NCBI GenBank assembly: GCA_963576725.1
Contig: OY755240.1
Coordinates: 64,444,412-64,508,411 of the forward strand
Source: Azorinus chamasolen
Taxonomy: Eukaryota; Mollusca; Bivalvia; Cardiida; Solecurtidae
DNA length: 64,000 bases
Direction: 5' to 3'
Shown: positions 1 to 11,400 of the stretch, in pieces
How positions within the stretch are numbered: position 1 is the stretch's first letter
Layout of the letters: each line of letters opens with the position of its first letter
The notes under the pieces: generated by a model
Seen by the model: only the letters and a program-made list of their open reading frames with translations
What the model was told of the DNA's origin: nothing
Databases searched by the model: none
Position numbers and translations under genes: made by a program

Positions 1-65
1 TGACTTCAGACAGCTGACGTGCGGTTTGAACCTTTTATCAGACAGAGATGCATTTTCACGCCTTT

Positions 66-133
66 GCAAACAGAGTAGACCCAGATCAGACGGCTCCTGT
101 AGGAGCCGTCTGATCAGAGTCTGCTCCGTTTGC
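66..133. repeat. TTAA-2 hairpin (element incomplete)
   Basis: GCAAACAGAGTAGACC arm, tip GGCTCCTGTAGGAGCC, opposite arm GATCAGAGTCTGCTC. Weak TTAA-2 flanks run from about 28 to 200. The 200-257 stretch shows nothing else. Confidence 0.7.
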
Positions 134-257
134 TTATAGAATAATTCAGATCTGATTCAATAGTTTCTTCAGCGGCCTAATCATTCCTGAGTTGATATTC
201 AATCATTTTAAAAAAACAAACTATCTAATAAATGTGCATTACATCATGAGATAAGGG

Positions 258-447
258 CTAACCCTTTCTCTGTTCCAAATTTCAATACCTACTGAATATT
301 CGTGGACAAAATAGTTACAATGAAATATGGAAGGTGAAACCTTGGTGCCATTTTAGTGAGTAAAAAAAACAGATCTATCAAATTCCATTGGTAAACTGTT
401 TCCAAACGCGTGCAAAATTAATGCGTTTATATTAGAGAAAGGGTTAA
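258..447 (+). mobile_element. TTAA-1 MITE lacking its hairpin
   Basis: Both ends are present (TAACCCTTTCTCTGTTC and TAGAGAAAGGGTTAA) with normal left and right flanking parts. The 70-bp palindrome is reduced to GTAAACTGTTTCCAAACG. A natural hairpin-loss allele. Confidence 0.75.
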
Positions 448-699
448 GCAAATTAACTGGTACACTGTATCACGTGCGTCATTTATAAACACGTTGGTTT
501 TAAATTACTACAATTGTATTTGATTTTGTCTGTATCAAGAGGGCAAAAACTGTTTTTCAATTATATTTATTTCTATGCACCCGTAGTAACTGTCATCTGC
601 AGTAACATGGCCGTCTGCTACAAACAAAAACCCGTGTTATCTTAAAAAATGAACTGAATCAATCAGTGTGGATGCTGATGAGACTCCAAGTTACTGGAA
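448..699. other. No recognised feature
   Basis: Ordinary AT-rich sequence between a MITE and the pentanucleotide array; no coding signal or repeat seen. Confidence 0.5.
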
Positions 700-1090
700 C
701 ATAACATAGCATAACATAACATAACATAGCATAGCATAGCATAGCATAGCATAGCATAGCATAGCATAACATAACATAACATAACATAACATAACATAAA
801 ATATAACATAACATTACAACATTACATAACATATCTTAACTTAACTTAACACATAACATAGCATAGCATAGCGTAGCATAACATATCGTAACATAACATC
901 ATTACATTACATTACATAATATAACATAACATAACATATAACATAACATAACATAACATAACATAACATATAACATAATATAACATAATATCATAGCATA
1001 GCATAGCATAACATAGCACAATATACTATATTATAATATAATATTAATATAATATTAATATGTAACGTAGCATAACGTAGCATATCATAA
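700..1090. repeat. (AACAT)n/(AGCAT)n pentanucleotide array
   Basis: About 390 bp of CATAA and CATAG units with blocks that switch between the two variants, and some ATATA-rich interruptions near 1021-1060. No gene lies within 600 bp on either side. Confidence 0.93.
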
Positions 1091-1432
1091 TAACAGAACA
1101 AAACATAAAACTTACACTTTTATACTTAGCAAATAGTGTAGACCCTGGTCAAACTGCTTTTCCAGGAGCACTCTGACCAGGGTCTGTATTATTTAAATGA
1201 GTGTGTCTGTCCGAATACATACAGTGATTAGGGTTCATCAGAACCTGCTTTTTAAATAAAAGCGGACATTTATGTATTGCTCATAGGAGTCTTAAAAAGC
1301 AGATGATTGGTTAATGCAGGCCAACAGTAATACAAAAAGCTTCTGTAGGAATCTTTCTGCATTACTTTTGACCTTCCTTAAGCTACCACATGCCTTTACA
1401 TACCCATAATGAGACCTCTTATTGACGATCGC

Positions 1433-1686
1433 TTAACCCTTTCCCTGTTCTGTGTTCATTTCAAATTTCAATACCTACTGAATATTCATAGATAAAATGA
1501 TTATAACGAAATATGGAAGATAGAAAAAATATTGTAGCCATTTTAGAAAGTAAAGACACAGATCTTTCAAATTCTATTAGCAAACAGAGTAGACCCTGAT
1601 CAGACGGCTCCTCTAAGAGCCGTCTGATCTGGGTCTACTCTGTTTGCAAATGCGTGAAAACACGTTTATATGAGGGAAAGGGTTAA
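1433..1686 (+). mobile_element. TTAA-1 MITE nested in a TA-3 MITE
   Basis: Full-length with TTAA at both ends and a hairpin at 1576-1648 (tip GGCTCCTCTAAGAGCC). The flanks (about 1224-1432 and 1687-1700) are the two parts of a TA-3 element, broken at its CGCTTAAGACAGG end. Confidence 0.85.
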
Positions 1687-1832
1687 GACAGGTTATACTA
1701 AATATAGATATTAGGATTGTTTTACACTTTCGGTTTTCATTCCTTATTTGAGGTAAATGTACATAATTGTATGTAATAGATCTCAAAACATGTTTAAACT
1801 AATAAACAACTATGCAATTCGGAACGCACGTA

Positions 1833-2012
1833 TAATAAAACCCCTCTAATGCGACCACCTAACATAGGCATAATTATGGGTGGTAGAGGCAGGTAGTAGC
1901 TTAATGCAAGGCAAAACTAAGGCAGAAAGCTCCTGCATTAAGCAACCACCTGTTTATAAAGACACCTATTTTTATCCATTAAGTGGTCGCATTAGAGGGG
2001 TTCTTCTGTATA
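1833..2012. mobile_element. TA-2 MITE, hairpin half-lost
   Basis: Ends AAAACCCCTCTAATGCGACC and GGTCGCATTAGAGGGG are inverted; the arms AGCTTAATGCAAGG / TGCATTAAGCAACC remain. After GCAGAAAGCTCC the sequence jumps straight to TGCATTAAGC, so one stem half is missing. Confidence 0.8.
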
Positions 2013-2169
2013 TTTAAAACGCAGTCCATTCAGTGTAAAAGTCTTACATGTGTTGTTGAATTCATGACAAACAGGGAAGACCCAGATCAAAGGAGTCTTC
2101 CGGGATCCGTCTGATCTGGGTTTGCACTGTTTGCAGAGGGCAGTGCACTCGTTTCCCGCACTGATAGTG

Positions 2170-2410
2170 TTAACCCTTTACTCCGTAGATACGCGGTTTA
2201 ATGCCTTTGCAAACAGAGTAGACACCGATCAGACACCCCCTGTAGGAGTTGCCTGGTCAGTGTCTGCTATATTTGCTTATGAAATATAGATCTTATTCTA
2301 CAGTTTCTATCATGGCCAAAAAATATGTTTTCAGTTACATGTATCATAATAAAACGTCAGAAATGTCATCATTTCAGACATGGCTATTATGAGTATCAAA
2401 GGATTAGTTT
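2170..2410 (+). mobile_element. TTAA-2 MITE, right end worn
   Basis: TTAACCCTTTACTCCG start, hairpin 2208-2274, then the TTAA-2 body (ATAGATCTTATTCTACAG). A second worn TTAA-2 hairpin lies at 2513-2570 and its tail runs to about 2695. Confidence 0.7.
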
Positions 2411-2752
2411 TCCGAGAATTTTAGATCGCCCACTCATATCACCAGCCGGATGTAAAACCACAAATATGTTCATGTTTTCATGTTTTCCGCCATAGCTATG
2501 GCTTTCTATGCCTTTGTAAACAGAATAGACCTAGATCAGACGGCTTCTATAGGAGGTTATGGAAAAAACGTAGATTGTTTTCAACAGGCATAGCCATGGC
2601 TAAAATTTCCTGTGTTGGTATGCAATTTTAAAATCTGATCCAATTACTATTCATGATGTCATTATTTCTGATACGAGTATCCAAGGAGAAATGGGTTGAG
2701 CTGCATCTTATTGATAAACCATTTACTTTATGATACATAGTGGATTATTACA

Positions 2753-2960
2753 TACAATAAACCCTCTCTATAACGGCCACTAAATTACATTAAGGTATTT
2801 TGTGTTAAAGGCATATGGCTGCTTAAAGCAAGATGTAAGTAAAACAGAACGCTCCTATAGGAGCGTTCTGTTTTACTTTCACCTTGCTTTAAGCAGTCAC
2901 CTGCTCTAAATAACAACTAATTAACACTATTTAGTGGCCGTTATAGAGAGGTTTTACTAT
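2753..2960. mobile_element. TA-1 MITE
   Basis: Inverted ends AACCCTCTCTATAACGGCC / GGCCGTTATAGAGAGG. Central perfect palindrome with tip ACGCTCCTATAGGAGCGT. Confidence 0.85.
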
Positions 2961-3179
2961 AGATGTATTTTAATTATGACATATGAGCATATAAATAAAT
3001 ATAACAGAAAGTGTAAAACAGTTTTGAAGATTAGTTATTAGTAATGTCTGTCTGTCTGTCTGAATTACTGTTTGTCTGTCCGTGTGTTTGTCTCATTGTT
3101 TCCTCTTTCGGTCGTTTTATTTTGTTTTTGAATTCTGTTTGTTAGGTTATTAATTTAGAATGTACATGTATCAATGAGA

Positions 3180-3401
3180 TTAACCCGTTCGCTGCCAATG
3201 CCGGATCTGTGATGACCTATGCAAACAGTTTGGATCCAGATGAGACGCCGTGTAACTCGGCGTCTCATCAGGATCCAAACTGTTTGTTACTGTTACTATG
3301 TTTTTGAAACAAAAATGAAGAAAATCAAAAGAATGAAAATTTGTAGCAGACGACAAAGTTAGCAGTCTCCAGACGACAGAGTTTGGCAGCGAAACGGTTA
3401 A
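3180..3401 (+). mobile_element. TTAA-4 MITE
   Basis: TTAA at both ends, TIR CCCGTTCGCTGCCAA / TTGGCAGCGAAACGG, hairpin 3225-3291 with tip GACGCCGTGTAACTCGGCGTC. Gives a 115-aa minus-strand frame that is not a gene. Confidence 0.85.
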
Positions 3402-3676
3402 TACACCTTTGTATTGACTTACAATACAACGTTCATTATAACGATTAAAAAACAAGCAAATTCGAACAAATCTAGGAAAATATTTATTTCTGATTAAAGC
3501 TGTAAAGGACAGATTATTGCACAACACATATTTATAATTTTATATCTATATGTTGCTTTACAAAAAAAGCCATCTCATAAAAATATATTTATTATGCCAA
3601 CTCATAAAACAGCAGAGTCTCACTAAAGCGATTATATAACTTATCGACATATGAGTCTGTAAAAACAGGTGGTTAT

Positions 3677-3930
3677 TTAACCCTCTCCTCCATAAATACG
3701 CCTTTCTACGCCTTTGAAAACAGAGTATACCTAGATCAGATGGCTCCTTTAGGATCTGCTCTGTTAAGCAGGGTCTGCTGTGTTTGCTTATGATATAATA
3801 TAGATATGAGTCTATAGTATCTGCTTTGGAAACAATTTCATGTGTTACTAGATCATTTTTAAAAAATAAACTAATGATTATTCTTGATGTCATTATTTCT
3901 TACATAAACAGTCATGGAGTAAAGAGGTAA
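3677..3930 (+). mobile_element. TTAA-2 MITE
   Basis: TTAACCCTCTCCTCCATAAA start, worn hairpin, end GGAGTAAAGAGGTAA. Confidence 0.75.
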
Positions 3931-3948
3931 TTCACCATTAGACATGAA

Positions 3949-4197
3949 TTAACCCTTCGCTTGCTATTCGCGTCAATATACCTACATGTAAATAGTGAAG
4001 ACCCAGATGAGACAGCTCCTGCTGGAGCTGTCTCATCAGTGTCTGCACTATTTACAAGTTGATTGTGCAACCAGTGCACTCCGCAGCAGTGATTGCACGG
4101 CGAAATACTTGTATACAGTAAAGATATATGTAATTATACAACAGGGCATGGGTAAAGAAGGAGAAATGTATTTTAAAATTCAGCAAGCGAAGGGTTA
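3949..4197 (+). mobile_element. TTAA-3 MITE
   Basis: TTAACCCTTCGCTTGC to GCAAGCGAAGGGTTAA. Hairpin 3990-4056 with tip CAGCTCCTGCTGGAGCTG. A second inverted repeat, GCACTCC(G/A)CAGCAGTGATTGC, lies in the body. Its 67-aa frame recurs in every copy and is not a gene. Confidence 0.9.
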
Positions 4198-4300
4198 AGT
4201 TACCATCTTTTTTTACAAATCCAGAAATTTGATACATCTTTTGAGTGGTGATTTTAGAGAGACGCTACTATAGGCATCTATTATGCCTTTTCATAACAGG

Positions 4301-4476
4301 ATCCATGCTTATAAAGCTTTTTAGTTGAGTCTGAGTTCGTTATCAAGCTTTTCATTGGTCAGATTTGAGTTCTCAAGCTTTTGATTGGTCAGATTTGAGC
4401 CAAAGGCTCAAATCTGACCAATCAAAAGCTTGAGAACGAACTCAGACTCAACTAAAAGTTTTATAAGCATGGACCC
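4301..4476. repeat. FB-1 foldback element
   Basis: Starts ATCCATGCTTATAAAG and ends TTTTATAAGCATGGA. The arms carry GAGTCTGAGTTCGTTCTCAAG and TGATTGGTCAGATTTGAG, meeting at GAGCCAAAGGCTC. The left arm has an extra duplicated segment. Confidence 0.85.
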
Positions 4477-4731
4477 AGATGTTTATTATGCATTGCTGAC
4501 AACGTTGTCTTTCAATTCATGCATCACCCCCTTTTAATTCTCAAAAATTAGTGTCTCAAAAATCACATAGACAAAGGGAATTTTACACAAATCCTCAATA
4601 ACTTCACCAACCCAAAAACATCAGTTCTCAGTTGCTTGTAAGCAGTTCGAGTATGTTATTTCACAGTCACTTCCATGAAATACGTTACACTACAGGCACA
4701 TGTTAATCGGATACATTTTTTCAAACAAGTA

Positions 4732-4962
4732 TTAATCCTTTCCTTTATATAAACACCTTTCATGTATTTGCAAACAGAGTAGACCCAGACCAGACGGCTC
4801 CTGTATGAACCGTCTGGCCTGGGTCTACTCTATTTGCTAATGGAATTTGATATATCGATTGTTTTAATTCCAAAAATGGTTAAATATACCACCTACTATG
4901 TGTACATGAATATTCAGAAGGTACTGAAAATCGAAATAAATACAGAACAGGGAAAGGGTTAA
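4732..4962 (-). mobile_element. TTAA-1 MITE
   Basis: TTAATCCTTTCCTTTATA start, hairpin 4780-4846, end AGGGAAAGGGTTAA. The right TTAA is shared with the next MITE. Confidence 0.85.
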
Positions 4963-5194
4963 CCCATTTGCGCCCAGTGGATTCTTCCATGTTTATACAT
5001 TGGATTAGTCCATTTTTTTTATCTAAGGGATGCCTGGTCTAAAATTTCCTTTTTGTTTTGTTTTCTGTTGAATTTTCTATCAGCAAACAGTGTAGACTCT
5101 GATCAGACGCCGCATGATGCGGCGTCTGATCAGAGTCTACACTGTTTACCTACATCCCATATATGAGATCGTGGGAACAAATGGGTATAATTAA
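4959..5194. mobile_element. TTAA MITE of a separate type (CCCATTTGCGCCCA)
   Basis: Starts TTAACCCATTTGCGCCCA and ends GGGAACAAATGGGTATAATTAA (worn). Perfect hairpin 5083-5149: stem CAGTGTAGACTCTGATCAG, tip GACGCCGCATGATGCGGCGTC. It lies 100 bp downstream of the inhibitor gene's stop codon. Confidence 0.75.
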
Positions 5195-5295
5195 ACAGAA
5201 AAGAATATTGAAGTATGGCACGATAGAGAAATTAATCTAGTACTAGTAAAACGCTGTATTGCACAAGTATTCCTAATCTTTAGTAGGCGTGGTCT

Positions 5296-5450
5296 TTATA
5301 TCGGCAGTGGGAATGGCAATACAGGTGTACAGACACGCCCACATCGTCCAGGACAGCATTTCCCGCCCTTGCAGTCGCGGTCTTTATTGCATCTGTTGAC
5401 AATTCTCTTGCATAAGAACTTGGGGCTCTTCCTAAAAACAGGGCATTTTC
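5296..5450 (-). CDS. Exon 9: C-terminal WAP domain and stop
   Basis: 155 nt from acceptor TTGTAG to TAA at 5298-5296. Residues 297-335 carry eight Cys (297, 308, 315, 321, 326, 327, 331, 335) in the WAP order, with the typical KDRDC and KCC stretches. A proline-rich tail (PVLPFPLPI) ends the protein. The phase matches the exon 8 donor exactly. Confidence 0.85.
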
Positions 5451-8400
5451 CTACAACACAGAAATAAAAACATTAAGAATCTTTAAATATTAGCATTAAA
5501 CCAAATCGCAAGACTAATATTTCCGTAAGTCCTAAATTTCGAGAATCGTTCCTGTGCACATAGAGTTAAAATTCGATATCTCAACTCGGATAACTCGAAC
5601 TTCGAATAACTCTAAGTAAGAGTTCGGTCCATCCAAAATTTCAATACAGAATTCTTCTAAAATATATCATTGCACGTATATAGAAAAAAAACACGTGACA
5701 GCTTAATGCAGGTCTAAAGTAATGCTGTAAGCTCCTACATGAGCTTTCAGCATTACTTCAGACCTGCATTAAGCTGTGAACTTGATATATTGTCTGATAA
5801 CTCTGTTATCTCGAACGTATTTGTATAGTCCCTTGAAGTTCGAGATATCGAAGTTCATTTGTAGTCAAACTTATTGCATATTCTGGCCCGCGCCATTACA
5901 AGGTGACGATCATTTCAGTCGTACGACGATTCGTAACACAGGTACAATGTCATTAGTGTCAGCGCGTGTAATTAATTTCGAGGGCTTGGTGGAAAACTAT
6001 TCTAACTCCTTCACTTTAGTGAAGGAGTTAGAATAGTTTTGCACCAAGCCCTCGATTTGGCTTCAGAGCGTTTAGATCAAAGCACAACTTTAACCTTTCT
6101 CTTGCTGAGTCCATTGACTATTAATATTAATCAGCTAATCTTTCTAATGTTGAATCAACAAGTACAGTAAAACCTCTCTATAACGGCCACTAAATTACAT
6201 CAAGTATTTTGTGTTAAAGGCAGGTGGCTGCTTAAAGCAAGGTGAAAGTAAAACAGAACGCTCCTATAGGGGCGTTCTGTTTTACTTTCGCCTTGCTTTA
6301 AGCAGTCACCTGCCCTAAATACCAACTAATTAACACAATTTAGTGGCCGTTATAGAGAGGTTTTACTGTAATTGTAACAAGTGCAGACCCATTATGAGAC
6401 GTCTCTTACAGGATACAGTGACATGGATCTGCACTATTAACAAACATGTACGTTTAAAAACCCGAGAAAGGTTGAAAAAAAACTGTTCTCTTTTTTGTTT
6501 TAATTTAAATTCTCATTGCAATCCAGTTATCTCCCACGTAGACTCTACTTATTAACATATTAGTAATTATTATCGTCCAATATCGTTGTAAGGTAAACTT
6601 CAAACGTTTTGTTTGTCTTGTTCTTGGTTTTTTTTGTTTTTTTTGTTTGCTTGTGTGGTTAATGCCAATCTAATGCAGTGTAATAGGTACGTCATGCTCC
6701 CATACCCCACCCATATTGCTATGACAAATAAGTCAACACATGTACCTGGGTATTATAGAGGCTCATAATCTCATATACAGTAAAACCCCTCTTATGCGAC
6801 CACCTAAAAGAGGAATAATACTGGGTGGAAGAGGCAGGTGTTGGTTTAATGCAGGACAAAAATAATGCAGAAAGCTTTCTGCATTAGTTTTGTCCTGCGT
6901 TAAGCAACAACCTGCTTATAAAGACACCCATATTTATTCATTAAGTGGCCGCATTAGAGGGATTCTACTGTATACTATTTTCACCTTCATATACACTGGG
7001 AGGAATTTCTAAAGGGCCACCTAATGTTCTATAATAGGAATAAAACGTGCAGTAAAAACTCAATACTTCGAAATTTTAATAATGAAGAATTGATGCCATT
7101 TTAAGATGATGGGTGCTTAATGCAGGGTGAAACTCATGAAGAAAGCTCATAGAGGATATATGACTTTTAACCTGCATTAAGCTTCCACAAGTCTTAAAAA
7201 TCCATAATGATACGTATTGTAGTGTTCAAACAATCCAGGTTTTACTGTAGATATTGACCAAAATAACTTTGCGAAAGCTCACTGCTCTCTTATTCAGTTA
7301 ATTTGCACAGGTAAATTGCTCACTGCCCTCTTATTCAGTTAATTTGCACAGGTAAATTGCTCACTGCCCTCTTATTCAGTTAATTTGCACAGGTAAATTG
7401 CTCACTGCCCTCTTATTCAGTTAATTTGCACAGGTAAATTACTGTTTGAGAAGCCCATGTATTTCAATGTGCAAAAATACAAAAGTAAATACAGTACAGT
7501 TGAACTTTGATATCTCGAACTTCAAGGGACGTTACAAATTACAGTAGAACCCCTCAAATGCGACCACTTAATGAATAAAACATGGGTGTATTTATAAGAA
7601 GGTGGCTGCTTAATGCAGGTCAAAAGTTATACAGAAAGCTCCATTACTTTCTGCATTACTTTTATTCTGCATTAAGCCACCATCTGCATCTAAGACCCAG
7701 AATTATACCTCATTTAGGTGGTCGCATTAGAGGGGTTTTTACTGATATTCGAAATAACAAAAGTTCTTATATGAACAAGTTCACAGCTTAATGCATGTTT
7801 ACAATAAGGCTGAAAACCCATGTAGGAGCTTTCAGCCTTACTTTCGACCTGCATTAAGCTGCCATATGTGTTTCGTGTTTCGTGCAATGGTGCCTCAAGT
7901 CGTCTTTATGAGGTAAAAAGTTAATGCACCACGAAGGTATATTACTGAATTCACCCATTCCATCATATTGACAACTTTTGACGACTCTGTAAAAGTCATG
8001 TTGTGAAACCATTGTGATAAATAATGGCCCTATAGGTGCAAATGCTTTATTTATCACAATGTTTTCAAACTAAAAAATCCTAAGAATTCCCTTTTCTCTA
8101 GTTAATGCTCCTTTTCGGTAGGTTTATTCAAAAAGATGTTGTATCTAAAAATAGTGAATGAGGTAATGGGTTAAGCAACCACATGCATTATACCCTTTAA
8201 GTAGTCGTTAAAGAGAGGTTCGACTTTAAGCCTTGTCTCTCTAATGCGTTCACCTAATAAGTAAGCATGGGCGATTTCAAAAGCATATGAAACTTTCTGC
8301 ATGACCTTCTTCCTGCATTAAGCTACCATGCCTTTCAGACCAAGATTTAATTTTCTTTTTTGTGGTCGCTTTAAACCCTTTCCTTCATATAAACGCATTT

Positions 8401-11400
8401 TTGTACACAAGCAAACAGAGAAGACCCAGATCAGACAGCGCCTAAAGGAGCCGTCCGATAAAGGTCTGCTCTGTTTGCTTGTGAGGTTACCTGATTCTAC
8501 AGTGTTTGTCAAATGTAAATAATCTTTTGAAAGGTTTACATTATAAAAATTCAGCTAATAAATATGTACGTTTTCATTATTTCTTACATGAATACTGAAC
8601 AGGGAAATGGTTTAGAGCGATTTTATTGTTATATACATTTACGTAAAACAAATAATTGAATATAAAACAATAATTGCTCGGACCAAACCTTGTGCATATG
8701 GGATCAACGACTAAGTGATTGATCTAGATCTACACTGTGCAACGTTCTGAAAGCACAACTTCTTCTACCATTGCACAAATACTGCCTATAGTTACCATTT
8801 AATTGTATGAAGGGTGCGTACTTATTGGGGTTATGCTTCTTCTTCTACAGCAGATTCCACTTGTCTTGTTTCCACCGTGACAGAATGCGTTCTTGCCACA
8901 CTCGTTCTTAGGTCCCTGTCCACATGCCTTTCTAGGGAATACCGGTAAAGAAAACCTTGGGCATCTTGGGGATGGGAATGGATACCCTGTAAAAATTAGC
9001 AAAAACTGTAAAATCTCGATTATTCGAAATTTTAGTAACGAAGAATTGGTGCCTTTATAGGCAGGTGGCTGCTTAATGCAGGATGAATACGTATAAATAC
9101 GTATTTGAGTGTTCGAATAATCGAGATTTTCTGTATTTTATACACCTACACATGTACAATGCTGTCTGCAAACAGAGTAGACCAAGACCAGTCACCTCCT
9201 ATAGAAGCTGTCAGGGCATGTTCTGTTTGCTTATTGCTGTTATCAGACACTCTGACCCTGTATGATGACGTCATGAATTATTAATCAGATCAATACTATT
9301 GATAATGGCATATTACATGTAACGAGATAAGTTTTGGAAATAAAAGAAATCTATATTACTCCATAATCAAACTGGGTTCTGGGTCTACTCTGTTGACATG
9401 AAAAGGTGTTATTTGAGGAAAAATGTTTTTAGTAAATTATATAGATATGAGTTTAGTGTTTCTTCCATTGCCAAACGCTCCTGTTTTCATATGGCATAAT
9501 AACAACACGGTTAATTAATCAATGATCATAGTGTCATTATTTCTTACATGAATATTCAGTGTAAAGAATGCTTGTCACCTGTAACTTCTCTACACATTGT
9601 AGTGCACCATTTATGAATTAGTATACAGCGCACAAAATAATAAAACAAAATCCACCAAGATTCATATATATCCAATACAGTAGAACCTATCTAAACCGGA
9701 CGTTAAATTTAATATAAATACATGTAGACATGTATTGGAGACAGGTGGCAGCTTAATGCAGGGACGCCGAATAATTCGGCATCTCATCAGGTTCTATGCT
9801 GTTTGACACCAGGTTAACTCTTTCGACGCCAATGTCGCCTGTTGGCACCACTGAAAACAGTGCAGTCCCAGGTCAGATGCCGCCTTTTCAAGGCGGCATC
9901 TGACCTAGGACTTCACTGTTTTCTGTATCATTTTAGCCCAAGCATATAGGTTTTTAAAAACATTTTTTTACTAATCTACCGTTATTATTTAGTTTAGAAT
10001 TATATTGAATATGAATTTATTATTGCAGACGACACTTTTAAATTTGGCGCCAAAAGAGTTAATATAGTTACTCACAAGCTTGATCTACAAAAACCATACA
10101 TCTCAGCATTCGCGTAGACGCCATGCTTACAACATAATAATTGATACCCATTTCCCCGTAGATACGATTTTAAAAAAAAAAAAAACTTTTGCAATCAGAG
10201 TACATTCAGATCAGACGAGGGGCTACTTGATCACGGTCTACCCTATTTGCCTGCTTCAGAAATAATATAGATCTGATACCACAGTTTCTGTCATAGTCAG
10301 ACATTCCCTGTGATAATTGACCACCTACTTTTGCAGCGGCACGTGGGGCATCCTCGGGAATCTAGAACATTTCCGAATGGACAAGCTATCATACAAACAG
10401 GACCACAGCGAGGAGGCTTGATCAATGCTGAAAATATACAAGCATATATTATATAATTATAATAACCCTTTATTCCATAAAACTTTTAACCATGACAGAA
10501 TCTATAGAATCAAACCTATATTATAGTATAAAGCAAACAGAGCAGACCCAGATAAAACGGCTACTACAGGAGCTGTCTGATCAGGGTCTATCCTGTTTGC
10601 AAAGTTGCCAAGTTATCTCTGTGAAGAAAATGATTAAGGTATCCAGGCAAAAATATTAATTCGATAAAAATCGGTATTTATCGTAAATTGTTCATATTGT
10701 GCATCTATCCCAAATATATACCAATCTGAAATTTTGCAAAATTGACTCCTGTTGATTTTTTCTGCATAACTTTTATCCAGCATTAAGCTACCACGTTCCT
10801 TTAACCTTCTGCACTCTGAGCAATTGTCGTCTGCAAATTTTATCGTCTGCTTCAATTCTAAAAAAACACTTTTCTTCCATATCTTTTTTTTAAAAACATG
10901 TTGGGGTGACAAACAGTTTGGGTCCTGATGAGACGCCGAGTTACTCGGCGTCTCATCTGGACCCAAACTGTTTGCAAAGGTTATCATAAAGTCGCCGGTA
11001 GAGTGCTGAAGGTTAAGAGCCAGATTTATACCCTCGTTTTAGTGTTGCTTCAATTTTTTATGTAGATTTTTCTCTTGTTTCTTCCAAGTGTCAAGAGACC
11101 TAATGGCTACACTCGAACTTGTGGCTCGTTATTATTATTATTACTATTATTATCGTCGTTATCGTTAGTGTTATTGTTTGCGGTAAAACTATAGAAATTT
11201 TCGGATAACAGCAAACAGTGTAGACCAAGATCAGTCTGTATTTCGAGCACATATTTTACTGTATAAACACTTACGTTTGCATTTACATATAGGACACCCG
11301 TCTTTGCCAGTCACAAATCCATTTGGACATAACCTTTTACACAGGGGACCACATTTTTTTGGCGGAAGTACAGGTGGAAAACCTATAAAACAAGAAAGGT

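Noticed and set aside
3995..4198. 67-aa frame repeated at 3995, 20540, 28093, 34126, 43758 and 60665, looking like a conserved small protein family
   Set aside because: It lies wholly in TTAA-3 MITEs, runs across the palindrome, and its similarity between loci is explained by the repeated DNA. No start context, splice sites or partner genes.
10634..10987. Frames with SLGPDETPS, SADPDETAPAGAVSSGSSLF and similar strings at many places
   Set aside because: These are translations of MITE hairpin arms. They occur in both orientations at non-coding sites.
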